From Gentiana macrophylla (taxonomy: Eukaryota > Streptophyta > Magnoliopsida > Gentianales > Gentianaceae), in assembly GCA_026214975.1 (NCBI GenBank), contig CM047815.1, positions 78,273,299-78,337,298 on the forward strand: a stretch of 64,000 bases of DNA, in the 5' to 3' direction. Under the pieces are notes generated by a model that was not told the origin of the DNA, did not search any database, and was given only the letters and a program-made list of their open reading frames with translations. This document shows, piece by piece, positions 50,301-61,732 of this stretch. Each line of letters begins with the position of its first letter. Within the stretch, counting starts at the first letter, position 1. The translations under genes were made by a program, and so were the position numbers.

Positions 50301-50689
50301 GGTGTAAAATCAAATAAAAGAAATCAGACGAATGCTTGAGTTGCTAATGGAAATTCCAAAGTGAACTTCATAGTCAGAGTAATGAATCTAGTGAAAGTAA
50401 TTTTTTTTGGAAACAAATCAGCCATTGAAGAAACCTGATCTGAAACCCTATAATTCAAATTGAACTCAATTCCGTTTAAAAGAGACAAAAATAATGGACT
50501 ATAAAAAAGATAACCACGTTAATAAACCCTAAAACAACACTCACGAAGAAGCACCGTTATCAGATTAAGGGACAGATCAGAAACATATAAATTAAACGAA
50601 AAGAAGAAAACACCTTTGTGAATCCAAGACTGATCAGAAGGCTTGGATGAAAGGAGATCGTCGGGGAGATCGATTTTGCCTTCCGCCAT
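41329..50689 (-). CDS. EXA1-like: GYF-domain protein, EXA1/GIGYF-like, two frame breaks
   Basis: Twelve exons on the minus strand: 50689-50614, 50012-49965, 49826-49756, 48435-47611, 47514-47433, 47314-47159, 47076-46331, 46221-44169, 43910-43802, 43724-43652, 42756-42605 and 41669-41329. The product is about 1,577 residues. Visible features: [13 protein letters not shown] near the N-terminus; a basic/acidic region; [12 protein letters not shown] at about residue 290, a YxxxxLL eIF4E/4EHP-binding motif; the GYF domain at about 525-585 ([29 protein letters not shown]), which binds proline-rich partners; a Gln-rich region at about 860-920; and a conserved C-terminus ([20 protein letters not shown], then MLKS and [17 protein letters not shown]). 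Arabidopsis EXA1 acts with 4EHP in translational repression. Two breaks: one missing A at about 46778, just before the GYF domain, and one missing C at about 45284. All introns and domains are otherwise intact, so I read it as a functional gene with consensus errors. Confidence 0.92.
42566..42592. repeat. (AAT)n microsatellite next to poly(A), EXA1-like intron
   Basis: A run of AAT trinucleotides follows a run of about 17 A. It lies in the intron between exons 11 and 12 of the minus-strand GYF gene, only 12 bp from the exon 11 donor. Confidence 0.85.
45470..45640 (-). repeat. Gln-codon repeat with in-frame segment duplication
   Basis: Inside exon 8 of the EXA1-like gene, CAG/CAA codons dominate. 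A 13-residue segment ([13 protein letters not shown]) occurs twice back to back, about 39 bp each, starting near 45555 and 45516 on the minus strand. The duplication preserves the frame. Length polymorphism is expected. Confidence 0.85.
49463..49688. mobile_element. Hairpin MITE, copy 3, in intron 3 of EXA1-like gene
   Basis: 226 bp starting GGGAGTCTTTATCCACC and ending with the complement of GGGAGCATTTATTTTCACC, flanked by AAATTTAT (49455-49462) and AATTTTAT (49689-49696), an 8-bp duplication with one mismatch. The core is a long hairpin: 49520-49581 pairs with 49590-49652 with few mismatches (GAAAGTCGATTCTTGAG and AATCGACTTTCCGAAGGT in both arms) around an 8-nt loop. Transcription through the intron would yield this hairpin in the pre-mRNA. 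Confidence 0.8.
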
Positions 50690-51154
50690 CGAATAAACCA
50701 ATTTTCACCAACTTAAAATTGCAAGATTACCGAGAAAATCAAACCACGAATTCCAAAGAAACGAAACAGTAGAGTTTATGCTATCGCAAAGGAGACACAC
50801 AGAGAGATGAGACTGCACAGCAAAGGAGCAAACGGGGTACAAAGGGTGAGACAGAGGGAGAGAGGGAGAGAGGGAGGGTTTGGATGCACATAACAGCCAA
50901 ATCAATTTACTTGAGCTCCGTTTTTAAAAGTTCCCGTAAAATTGATAATGCTATGAAATCCTTTGGGAAAAAATAAATTTACTTTTTTCTCCTCAAAATA
51001 TAAAATATTTTTTCTATTTTACTTTCCTGAAGCGTCAGAAATTTTATTATTAACAAGTGAAATTTAAGGATAAATTGTATCAAATGATATTTATTTTAAC
51101 TTTTCATTTCTCATATCTCATACACGATAAAAATGTATTATATGAGAATTTTCC
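50690..51154. promoter_or_regulatory. Promoter region of the EXA1-like gene
   Basis: 465 bp between the EXA1-like start codon and the Copia insertion. A GA/CT-rich stretch (AGAGGGAGAGAGGGAGAGAG at about 50851-50874) precedes the start on the minus strand, as is usual in plant 5' leaders. The Copia element therefore sits just upstream and may cut the promoter short. Confidence 0.4.
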
Positions 51155-51159
51155 TACGA

Positions 51160-51463
51160 TGTTACAGTATATAGGCTGAAAGGAATGCCGAGTGCACAAG
51201 TCGCGATAATATAGTAAGTCACGACAAGATGGAAGCCTCTCAGCAGCCTGCTGATCACTTTCGGCATGATGTAAACTAGAAAGAGGTTATTCTGCTATAG
51301 TTTGTTATAATAGTTTAGAAACTTACTTCTGATCGATCCAGGGTGTATATAAAGTTTATAAATACCCAATGATCAGCTGCATTGTAACTTAACTTGTAAC
51401 TTATACTTGATCAATAATAATTTCGCATTTTATTTTGTGTTTGTAATTCTACAAACTTCATCA
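51160..51463 (+). repeat. 5' LTR of the Copia element
   Basis: It starts TGTTACAGTATATAGG and ends ACAAACTTCATCA immediately before the primer-binding site. A TATATAAAG box lies near 51350 and an AATAATAA signal near 51413. Confidence 0.93.
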
Positions 51464-51477
51464 TGGTATCATAGCAG
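51464..51477 (+). promoter_or_regulatory. Primer-binding site (initiator Met tRNA type)
   Basis: TGGTATCATAGCAG abuts the 5' LTR. The standard plant Copia site is TGGTATCAGAGC; one position differs. Confidence 0.85.
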
Positions 51478-51676
51478 AAATTTGAGAACTTCTAAATGTT
51501 TTCCTGCGTTTTTCCTTTAATTTTTGAAGAATCTTGAGAGTTTTCTTCATCTTTTCTGGGTTTTCAGTTTCTTGAGAGTAAACTGTCATCTCTTTCTCTG
51601 TTTTTTTTTATCAATTCTTGATCGGTTTTTCACTATCATTGTTGATTTGTGAACAATTCTGGAGTTCTTGATAGCC

Positions 51677-52642
51677 ATGGCAGCTAAGAAACAAGAAATA
51701 AGTCCCTCCAGTCCATTATATGTTCATCCAAATGAGAATCCTTCTCTGGTTCTTGTTCAGCCATTGATGAATGGCAACACCTATAATCCATGGAAAATGT
51801 CCATGGAGATGGTGTTGATCACCAAGAATAAAATTGGCTTCGTAGACGGCACAATTAAAAGGCCAGAAGCAGATTCAGAAGACTTCCAAGCATGGAGACA
51901 GTGTGATACAATGGTGAGATCATGGATCATAAATTCTGTTGAAAACACAATTGCACAAAGTTTGATGTATTTCAAGAATGCACATGCAGTTTGGAAGAAT
52001 CTTGCAGCAAGGTTTTCAAATGTTGATGTATTAAGACTTTCATATCTTCTTAAAGAAATGCATCTACTGAAGCAAGGCACAGATTCTGTCAATCAATATT
52101 TTACAAAATTAATGATTCTTTGGGAAGAAATCAAGACTATCAGGCCTGTAACAGTCTGTTCTTGTGATCCTCAATGTCACTGCAATGCAATCAGCAATCT
52201 GATGGATCATATGGAGGCTGAATATGTCATGAAATTCCTTAAAGGATTAAGGGATGAATTTGAGCCAATGGTCTCACAGGCAATGTTGATGGTGCCCTTT
52301 CCAGAAATTCATGATGCCTTTGCAATGGCAATCAAATTTGAAAGACAGAAGTTTTATGTGGCTAACAAGGCCAAGAATCAAGATTCCATGGTTCTCTTGT
52401 CACAAAAGAATGGACAGGGGCAAAATCAGATTGTCAGTAGACCTAACTCTGCTGCAAATCCCAGGCCCAAAAATCCCAAAAAGATGCAATGTAGTTTTGG
52501 TGGATTCAATGGTCATATTGAGGAGACTTGTTACAAGAAGCAGGGCAAATACGGTAGAAGAGGAGCAATTAGTAGAAGAAGATCAGGCACCAAGCAGATC
52601 TGTTGGACCAGGGTTTCCCAATCTTACTGCACAACAACTTGA
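51677..52642 (+). pseudogene. Copia gag (UBN2-type) with defective zinc knuckle
   Basis: The ATG at 51677 opens MAAKKQEISPSSPLYVHPNE, then LVQPLMNGNTYNPWKMSMEM, AVWKNLAARFS and FLKGLRDEFEPMVSQ, the gag core of plant Copia elements. The zinc knuckle reads CSFGGFNGHIEETC, in which the second cysteine of CX2CX4HX4C is glycine (TGT to GGT). After the knuckle the frame shifts, and the protease is in another frame. Gag forms the virus-like particle that packages element RNA. Confidence 0.85.
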
Positions 52643-53345
52643 CAAGTTGATGGCTCTGCTGAATGATCCTCCTAGACATGTAGGGTTTGCTGTTGGCCAA
52701 CCTACGGATGTTGTTACACACTACTCACCTGCTACAGGAACATGTGACCTAAATTTAGTAAGATCAATACAATGGATCTTGGACTCTGGTGCCACAGATC
52801 ACATTGTATGATCATTAGAGCTGTTAAGCAATCTCAAACCTTCTTATGGTATAAAAATAGGATTACATAATGGAAATAATCTCGCTGTCACACATATAGG
52901 ACAAGTGAGGATTTACACTCAACTGGTCCTATATGATCAACTGGTGTTTTGCATTCCTGGTTTTAAGTATAACCTTTTATCTTTACCTTCTTTTATTAAT
53001 ACAAAAGGTACAGCAGTCTTTTCTGCTAACAAGTGCATTTTGCAGGACAAGAACAAGAAAATGATTGGTTCAGTTGAGTTACAGAGAGGACTTTATGTCA
53101 TGGACCAACCAATAAGACTTTCTGTTACCAATGTTGTAGAAAATCACACTCTATCTGATAGATTAGATGATGCACTTTTATGGCACAACAGACTTGGGCA
53201 CTTGCCAGACAAGAGACTGCAAGTCATCAGTTCACAGCTTGTTGATGTCAAATTTTGTAATCATGATCTTTGTTATGCCTGTCCTATGGCTAGACTGAAG
53301 AAGAATCCTTTTCCTTTAAATACCACTGCTGTAAATGCTACATTT
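52630..53345 (+). pseudogene. Copia protease and GAG-pre-integrase domain
   Basis: The protease signature WILDSGATDHIV (catalytic DSGA) ends at 52811 in a TGA. After a short break come FCIPGFKYNLLSLPSF, WHNRLGHLPDKRLQVI and DLCYACPMARLKKNPFPL, the HHCC pre-integrase zinc-binding segment. Reading stops at 53345, where a solo LTR is inserted. Confidence 0.85.
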
Positions 53346-55881
53346 TGCTGGATATACAGAAACCCGAATCTTGATCCGATCCATAATTGGATCGTTAGAT
53401 CTGATTCTCAGCACCGATCGAGACACTCGATCTAGCACAGCGGAAGCTACGAATTAAATCGCATGCGATTTTACCACGATTCGCATAAATAATTAATTAC
53501 TACAAGAAGGTTAGTAGATTTACTCCCCTATGCTTGTTACGATTCTACCTTTTATCTTTGCGTTACGGTGTTTCTGATTGACAGATCGCGAGACAAGGAA
53601 GGCGCCCGGGAGTCAACACACACATACAACTCACTCGCTGCTCACATGGATGCATTCCTCCACCCCTGGTTGGGGTGCAAACCAGTGTTTTTGTTCTTTA
53701 TCTACTTTACTCATTGGAGTTTGCTTGGTATTTTCCACTTATCTGTGTCTTTGGTGATGTGGGACAGAGTCTTTGATACGCCTCCTTTCAACGGGGTGAA
53801 TCTCCTGAGTGCATTGAGCTTTGGACGCACCCTACCACTCGATAGGGGTGCAATTCAGTGTTTTTGTTCCTTTCGTGGTTTACAATGGTGCTCCTCTTTT
53901 ATTGCTTTGTGATGTTTTGCCCTACATGATGGTTTGCTCAGGATCGGAGCTGGACGTTACATACTCTCAAGCGGATGCAGCGATCGAGTCACATTTCACT
54001 CCTACAAGATTCGAGACACACAGACGCCATCCTTTTACTTGTGATTTTCACCGTTGTACATATTTTTGGAGTTTGGGATTTTTTGGGAATGCATAGAGCG
54101 AGTACTCTTCCCTATGTGATGGATTTTCCTACACTGGGTTTGCCACACATAGGGTTTAAGGAGGCCATGCTATGCATTCTATCACGCATACTTGGGGCGG
54201 GCCGGGATATGGCAAACTTTTTGTAACACTTTATCTCTTCTTTTAATTAAATAAAGTTGTTTAAAAAAAAAATAAGGTTAGTAGATTTACCCAAACCGGA
54301 GAGAGACGATAAATCGACATAAGAGAGAAGCCGTAGTCTTCCGGATTGTATCTCCTAACGACGACTGGTGGACGTCGATCCTCGCCGTAGAACCTCCTCG
54401 AATATGCACAAAAAAACCCCTAGATTTTTCTTCTCTAAATGACTAAGGCAAGAAACTAATTTTTTTTCCTATTATTTTGGTGTGTGGCGCAATTATGAAG
54501 TGTGTATTGTGTTGGGAGGAACTCTCTTTATATAGGAAAATAACTAGTCAAGTGAGTTATCATTTTCACATCACAAAAACCTATTCCCATGAGGAAAAGA
54601 TATTTTTGCTATAAAAAAGAGATAATTCCAAAAAAATCAATCTCTTTATTTTTCCATTAATTATCCAACAAATAGATAATTAATTAATTACACATGTGAC
54701 ATAATCTAGAAAAATTTCTTTTTCTAATTTATCACATAAAATGGCGCCAATATAGTTATTAATTTTAATAGAAAATGTATTTTCTATTTTACATATTATT
54801 TACCAAATAAATAATATTCGCATATTCATTAAATAGACCAACTATTTAATTTATTCTCGAGGTTCCATAAAACAAGAAAACACTCACGTGTTATGAGCCA
54901 ACCCGGGGACCATGGACCTATAACCAATAGCTACAATAAATTGAATAAAACATTCATCGAACAGAATATTTCCACTCAACTTATTAATTCCGGAATTACA
55001 CCATAAATCCGAAACTGAACTCTATCGATTATAGATATAACTTATTCTCAAAACGTCGAGTCGAGTCGATTAGTGTCCATTGATATAATCATTACATATA
55101 AACTAACCCTCCATGGACTATCCGTAATGAAGCGGGATTATTTCCGTAAACCTTCTTCAATACATCTCATCATTATTTACCATTAACCCACTAGTGTTCA
55201 ATTAGTTCATAACCAATACGAACTCCCCGGATTGATCAGTTTTTAGGATTAACAAATAAGGGGATTGTCTTTCTACTTCACGCAGGAATGAATGGATTCC
55301 ATATCTGTGAGACACACACTTCTCACTCATTCCGGAATAGTGCCAACGTGAAAAGTGATTCGGACCGTGCCTCTTAGCGATCCTTAACGAACACATCAAA
55401 CCCTATCCTGAAACAAGTAGGAGTCTGTAATCACTTCAGGATTAAAGTTAATCCATATATGATCATCTTGTGATTTAATGAGATTTTTCAATCACGGAAT
55501 TATATGAGAAAATACGGATTAAATCGGTCCAGTCCTATATGACTACAGCATATATAAATGCCCCACTTAGACAACCAATGCCGACGGTCCGGATAAGACG
55601 GTCACACCATAAAGTGTTCTGGGCGCATTAATGGTGGTTTAATCAATTGACCTCATACTTTGATTAAGTTCACCACGGACTAACATTTCAAGTGTATCAC
55701 CATAAACTTAATCCTCGCGTGCGTCACACACTAATTTATATGGCTACATATAATACGACTTAGGGTTTTCAGTAGTGTATGACTTACAAGCACGAAGCAA
55801 GTAATAAGATGAGAATAAATATGTCATTTATTAATTTTAAAAACAATTACATAAATTTTCTTTCGAGCGTTACTTCCAACA
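53346..55881. mobile_element. Solo LTR inserted in the Copia integrase (carries a retroposon)
   Basis: It begins TGCTGGATATACAGAAACCC and ends ACTTCCAACA, a TG...CA unit with a TCCAACA terminus matching TG(T/C)TGGA. The flanks CATTT (53341-53345) and CTTTT (55882-55886) are a 5-bp duplication with one substitution. Removing the insert and one duplicate restores the integrase reading across TFDLVHMDIWG. It has no internal coding region. Once the nested 750-bp retroposon and its duplicate are subtracted, the LTR is about 1.77 kb. Confidence 0.8.
53524..54273 (+). mobile_element. Poly(A) retroposon with perfect 17-bp TSD
   Basis: AAGGTTAGTAGATTTAC occurs at 53507-53523 and again at 54274-54290. 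Between them lie 750 bp ending in ATTAAATAAAGTTGTTTAAA and an A-run: a poly(A)-tailed insertion made by LINE machinery. The body has no recognised domain. It contains an internal near-repeat (GGGGTGCAAACCAGTGTTTTTG at about 53673; GGGGTGCAATTCAGTGTTTTTG at about 53846). It could be the 5'-truncated end of an unrecognised LINE, or a processed copy of a host transcript. Confidence 0.8.
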
Positions 55882-56580
55882 CTTTTGACCTTGTTCATAT
55901 GGATATATGGGGTCATCTGAGACAACACACTGTAAATGGACAACAATATTTTCTTACTGTTGTAAATGATTTTTCTATATTTACTTGAGTTCTTCGTATG
56001 AGGCTTAAATCTGAAGTCTCTGACCTTGTTAAATCTTTTGTTAAATTTGTTTCTACTATGTTTCATAAAATTATTAAAGTGATTAGATCGACAATGATGC
56101 AGAATTCCAACTTACTGACTTTTATGCTCAACTGGATATCATACATCAGACATCCTGTGTATGTACACCTGAGCAAAATGGTATTGTTGAAAGAAAACAT
56201 CAGCATCTACTGGATGTTGCAAGAGGGGTGAGGTTCCAGAGTAATCTGCCAATTGAGTATTGGGGTTTTTGTCTTTTACATGCTGTAAAGTTGATTAATG
56301 CCACACATACACCACTGCTGAAAGCACTCCACATGAAGTTCTTTATGGCACCAAACCAGACTATTCTGTATTTAAAGTTTTTGGTTGCTTAGTTTTTTCA
56401 TGCACACTTCAGCAGTATATGACCAAATTTGACTCAATAAGTAGGACTTGTGTCTATCTTGGGAATTCAACCACCTCTAAGGGTGCTATTCTCTTAGATA
56501 TTACTAACAAAGATATCTTTGTTGCTAGATTTACTCAATTCCATGAAACTTATTTTCCTTTTTTTTAGCAGGTGTTGGGA
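55882..56580 (+). pseudogene. Copia integrase core
   Basis: TFDLVHMDIWGHLRQHTVNG and QQYFLTVVNDFSIFT carry the first catalytic Asp block, followed by a TGA. In other frames come segments matching the second Asp and the HQ.SC..TPQQNGVVERKHQH region (TPEQNGIVERKHQHLLD at about 56170-56220), then FLGY-like text (TCVYLGNSTTSKG). Several stops and frameshifts make it non-functional. Confidence 0.8.
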
Positions 56581-56763
56581 AAGCCTAGATATCTTGCTGA
56601 CATGCATGTTCCTTTGCCAATAATGGACAGTTTTGATGACCTGCTGAATGAGTCAGCAGACCAACCAGCAATGGAATCAACATAAGCTGAAACATCCAAT
56701 AGAAGGCATGAACCAGTAAATTAGGCACTTGAACCCACACAACTAAGAAGGTCCACAAGAACA

Positions 56764-57821
56764 ATGAAATCACCAACCTTTTATCAAGGGGGTGCTCATA
56801 ATGTTCAGCAGACTCCACATCTGCTGAGTGCAGTAATGAGTCTAGACAACCTCTCAGCAGACTATGCCAGATTCATTAATTCTATTGATGTTGTTAAAGA
56901 GCCCAAGACCTACAATCAAACTATCAAGCATGATGAATGGAAGGAGCCAATGAACAAAGAACTTGAAGCCTTACATAAGACTCACACATGTGAGATAGTT
57001 GATATGCCCCTGAGCGAGAAACCCATAGGGTGAAATGGGTGTACAGAATCAAACACAATCCTGATGGATCAGTAGAGAGATACAAAGCTAGACTAGTAGC
57101 AAAAGGCTACACTCAGACATATGGGATTGATTATCAAGAAACCTTTTGCCCTCGTTGTGTAAAATCACTCTTGTCGAGAACCTTACTTGCAAAGAATAAA
57201 GAACCAATAATTGGCATCTACGTCAAATGGATGTCAACACTGCCTTTCTTCATGGAGATCTACACGAAGAAGTATACATGCAACTACCCCTAGGTTGTGC
57301 AGCAACTAAACCAAACCAAGTTTGCAGACTTACCAAATCATTATATGGCCTCAAACAAGCCAGCAGACAATGGAATTGCAAGTTGACTGAATCATTGGAA
57401 GCTCAAGGATTCATTCAATCCAAACATGACTGCAGTCTATTCACAAAAGGGTCAGGACAGTCATTCATTGCCTTATTGGTATATGTAGATGACATCATAG
57501 TTGCTAGCCTCAGCGAAGAGTTAATTCAGCAAGTTAATGATGCTTTACACCAGCAGTTCACCATCAAAGATCTTGGAAAATTGAGATATTTCCTAGGCAT
57601 TGAGGCTGCTAGATGTCCAAAAGGCATATCTGTTTCACAAAGAAAATACACACTTAACCTCCTAGAAAAATATGAATTTCTGGGAGCCAAACCTGCTAAG
57701 ACACCTATGGAGTCCAAGCAGACTTTACAACATGGTGATTCACCATATTTGGAAGATAACACTGCATACAGATCCTTAGTGGGTAAATTGATTTACCTCA
57801 CTTTTACTGCACTGAGATATT
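56764..57821 (+). pseudogene. Copia reverse transcriptase
   Basis: EPKTYNQTIKHDEWKEPMNK is followed by a frame change at 57030 (one base short within PIGxKWVYR), then [56 protein letters not shown] and the catalytic LLVYVDDIIVA, then IKDLGKLRYFLGIEAAR. The text is cut at 57821 by the second solo LTR, just before the DIAFAVQQLSQF segment. Confidence 0.88.
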
Positions 57822-59741
57822 TGTTAGGAAATCTACGGGAACGCAGCGGAATTCAAAATTTTATTTCCTATCGACCCAAGATCGACTTCGTTTAAGCAAT
57901 AAACAAATAAGCTATTAGACGGTGGTTACCTTGGTTGATCTAAAAGATCGACGCTTTGACCGTCTCAGGAGAGTAGTTCTGCAAGATAGACACCCAAGTG
58001 TTCGGCCTCTACCGCTAGTCCACACGAGCACTACGCGGAATCCCATCATGGATTGCTATTGGAAAATTCCGGTTGCTAGACCGGGCTTTTTCCCCTCTCT
58101 CCAACTCTCTATAGGATGCTCTATATTTTACACAAGAACTATTAGTTCTTGGAATTGTGATGTACAAAAGAGCTCGACACCCACCTCCTTTTATAATATG
58201 GATGTGGCGCCCCAGATAGAGTAGAGGAGAAGAAAACATTTTCCCAATAAAATAAGGAAAATATAATAGATTGATTTATCTCATTTATTATAATATCTTA
58301 TATTAAGTAAATCTACGATATTGTCAATATCTTATATTGAATATTTCCAAGATATTGTCAATCTCTAATATTGACTATATTTATCTTATTACCTTAAATC
58401 AATTTACATATGTGTATATATCACAAATATATATTATACATATAAATCTATACATAAATATTTTGAAAACAATCATGCACATGCATATCCAATATGCATC
58501 ACACGTTGGGAGCAAAAATATATAAATATTAATATCTAATATTAATATATGGTAATACCATTAATTAAATTACACAATCCAAGTGTATCACTTATACACA
58601 TATGTGGTGCCACTTATCAATATAAGTGTATTTAATTAATCAACTTAATTAATATCTTGTATTTAATTTATTCATAATAAATAAATACCACCATATTAAT
58701 TTACCACCATAACCTTTATAGTACGAGATAAAATCTTTCCTTATTTGGTTATCAACTATAACCACATTTTAATCTGGCTAGATGTTCTTATGTGTGTGAC
58801 CCGATAGGCTTCCGAATATGTTGGCCATAGACACAAAGTGAAAATTACGAAAATGCCCTCCATGCCTAACGATCACGGGATAGCGTCTAGCAACACACCG
58901 TGACCCCCAATCATCGGAAGAGTCAAATGCAATGACTACTATCTTTCATGTGAAACAGTTACCGTGTAACTTACAATCCTATCGTTGTAATAATATCCAT
59001 ACGGTCGTACGTCGAGTGTCAAACATTAACGACCGTATCTTATAATCTGGATATCATGCTCTCTCGAAGTAACTCGTTTACTCCCACTTTGCAAAGATTC
59101 ATGAGAGTAAGACATTCCTTATAAGAAGGTCATTTTGGATATTCGATCCCAATCATAGGATACACAATTCCCAGACGACCAATCATGTATACTCCGCATG
59201 CTTCAGTATCACACCCAATCACTACCGCATGATCGCCCCGTGGCTAGAGGAAACCTCAATAGTGTCAAAGCATGACAATCGACACCGTGATGCCATGAAG
59301 ACTCCGGTCCAATGGATAATTACACAACCGCCACATAGTGTGACACTTAACCGTGTAAGTGGGTCAGTCTAACGTACATATTCTCTAATACACGTCCACG
59401 TATAGTCCAAGTGTCTCTACACTTCGATAGACGAGATCTATCCCTGCCCTTAAAGACAGAAGACATCTAATACATGCTAGTCTGTTTATACTATCAATGC
59501 CCTGTTTAATAGTACATCAGCCTAGAGACATTTAAGTATCAAACTTATTAAAATGATTAGATATATCATCGACCATAATCGACGTTATCATATAACAATT
59601 CATAATTGGTTCTTTAAAAGAACATATATATGACAATAGAAAAGTCATTTAATGTATGTATAAACATAAAGAAATAGTAGAAATGATCCGACCCAGTCGG
59701 ATCCGGTCCAACCCGATTGGATTTAGGACACTATTTCAACA
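57822..59741. mobile_element. Solo LTR inserted between RT and RNase H
   Basis: 1,920 bp beginning TGTTAGGAAATCTACGGGAA and ending CTATTTCAACA, flanked by a perfect 5-bp duplication ATATT at 57817-57821 and 59742-59746. The Copia reading resumes exactly after it (ATTGCCTTTGCAGTACAACA). There is no internal region, so it formed by recombination between the LTRs of a larger, probably Copia-type, element. The interior is AT-rich, with dense TATTAA words at 58260-58690 and no ORF of note. Confidence 0.9.
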
Positions 59742-59746
59742 ATATT

Positions 59747-60410
59747 GCCTTTGCAGTACAACAACTGAGTCAGTTTCTGGACATTCCTACTGAAAATCAC
59801 ATGAAGGCAGCTTATAGACTGCTGAGGTACTTGAAGACCAATCATGGCCAAGGAATCTTCTTTCCAGCAGACAATGATCTTGCACTTAAGGGTTTTACAG
59901 ATAGTGATTGGGCTGGTTGTCCTGAAACAAGAAGATCGGTATCAGGTTATATGATGTTTCTAGGAGATGCTCCAATCTCCTGAAAGGCAAATAAACAAAC
60001 AACAATTGCTAAGCTCATCGAGAGGTCGAGCATGAGGCCATGGCAAATGCAGTTTGTGAAATCCAGTGGCTTATCTATATACTACAGGATTTACAAATCT
60101 CAGTTCAGTTGCCTGCTGTGTTGTTTTGTGACAATGCTAGTGCAATGCACATTGCTCACAATCCTGTCTTTCATGAAAGAACCAAACATATTGAAATTGA
60201 TCGCCATGTTGTGAGAGACAAACTCAAGTCGAGGATCATTACACTTCTTCCAAATAATACAAAGGAACAAATAGTCGACATCCTCACCAAGACCTTGGAT
60301 GCACCTATTTTCTCTTATCTACTAGATAAATTTGGAGTTTCAAAGATCTTCCAGAATTCAAGTAGCTGAAAGGAATGCTGAGTGCAAGCTGTTCATGTAC
60401 CACTCTCAGC
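59747..60410 (+). pseudogene. Copia RNase H and C-terminus
   Basis: IAFAVQQLSQFLDIPTENHM, then AAYRLLRYLKTNHGQGIFFP, TDSDWAGCPETRRSVSGYMM and DAPIS end in a TGA. In a second frame come [40 protein letters not shown] and [13 protein letters not shown]. Catalytic positions (D of TDSDW, E of the ANA.CE block, D of CDN) are visible. Confidence 0.88.
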
Positions 60411-60420
60411 TTGAGGGGGG

Positions 60421-60722
60421 TGTTACAGTATATAAGCTGAAAGGAATGCCGAGTGCACAAGTCGGCGATAGTATAAGTCTCACGTGAAGATGGAAGCCTC
60501 AAAGACCTCTTCGATCACTTTCGGCATGATGTAAACTAGAAAGCAGTTATTCTATTATAGTTTGTTATAACCGTTTGTAACTTACTTCTGACTAATTCAT
60601 GAGGTGTATGAAGCTATAAATACCCCATGATCAGCTGCATTGTAACTTAACTTGTAACTTTTACTTGATCAATAATAATTCCGCATTTTATTTTGTGTTT
60701 TTAATAATATAAAACTTCATCA
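60421..60722 (+). repeat. 3' LTR of the Copia element
   Basis: It follows the polypurine tract directly, starts TGTTACAGTATATAAGC and ends AAAACTTCATCA, then the target duplicate TACGA. Confidence 0.93.
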
Positions 60723-60727
60723 TACGA

Positions 60728-61732
60728 CCGTTGCACCATAAAATCTCTTGTAGGTCATATAGCCATTTCAATACGTCTTTCTTAGACACTTCATTTCAAT
60801 CGGCAGTTATCGAATAATAGAAGAGTGACGATCACGGAGTTCAGATGAAAGATTCTGTTGTCCACGAGGGAGTATACAGAAAAGATGGGAAATAACTTCC
60901 TGCTTCCAAGTGTAACATCCCTTCTACTTCAGAAATAATTGCAGTGCATTTTGCATTTGTTCTTATGTAATCTTTTTAAAGTATTGATTATCATTTGGAT
61001 TCATTCTTTCTCACTTTGAATTGTACTGAATGTGAAACATTATTGCTTTATGTTCTCAATGTTTATTGCATTTGAAGTATACGCAGTTGTTGTGCTAAGC
61101 ACTGATTGCTACCGTCTATCTTAATCGGTTATATAATGGTTATTCCTGAATTTATTTGTTTTCAGACATCTTGGTATTTTCGATAGCTAAAGTACAACAT
61201 GAAAACGATGGCTGAAAATACCAGGATTGTTACCAATGCATATTGCTTATACATGCAATGATGGCTAAAAGATGACATGGAATGAAGTACAATAGGTCAG
61301 GGTTGCTACGAATATTTCTTGGATTATCCTTAATAATGTTCATTACATGCATCATAGCGAAAGAGATGTAGTTTGGGAAGAAAGAATCGTTATTTTTTTT
61401 TATGTAGTGTTTTCTATTTTAGAAACAAATGTTATGTATATATATCTCGTGCATGCCACGAGTTTTCCTACTAGTTATAAAATAAAAGGTTAATTGTTGA
61501 TAAAGAAGATCATAAACATTAAATAAAATAAAAATCATACCAATTGTTTTTCCTTTTTTTGAAGTAATCATATCAATTGTTAAATTTCCAAACGAGACAA
61601 CAACATCATTACATATTTATGCTAAAATTTCAAATTGATCCCAAGCCCGGAAGGATATGAAAGTCATCGATTAAGCGCTGTTAACTATCGTCGGTCCTTT
61701 GAGAAATGTAGTATGATGATTGATGAAATCCT
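60728..61732. other. Intergenic spacer, no gene seen
   Basis: AT-rich. No ORF, repeat array or hairpin of note was recognised. The upper boundary is the presumed end of the minus-strand Copia LTR. Confidence 0.35.

Larger units (their letters stand above)
51160..60722 (+). mobile_element. Complete Ty1/Copia retrotransposon with nested insertions
   Basis: Both LTRs are present (51160-51463, 304 bp; 60421-60722, 302 bp), each TGTTACAGTATATA...TTCATCA. A perfect 5-bp duplication TACGA lies at 51155-51159 and 60723-60727. The primer site TGGTATCATAGCAG (initiator-Met type) follows the 5' LTR, and the polypurine tract TTGAGGGGGG (60411-60420) precedes the 3' LTR. Domain order gag, protease, integrase, RT, RNase H is Copia. 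The two LTRs differ at many positions, so the insertion is old. Stops and frameshifts occur in every domain. Two solo LTRs (53346-55881 and 57822-59741) landed in it later. Without them it would be about 5.1 kb, a normal Copia size. Confidence 0.95.

Noticed and set aside
53568..54226. Overlapping plus-strand frames within the poly(A) retroposon
   Set aside because: Overlapping, with no recognised domain; kept only as part of the retroposon.
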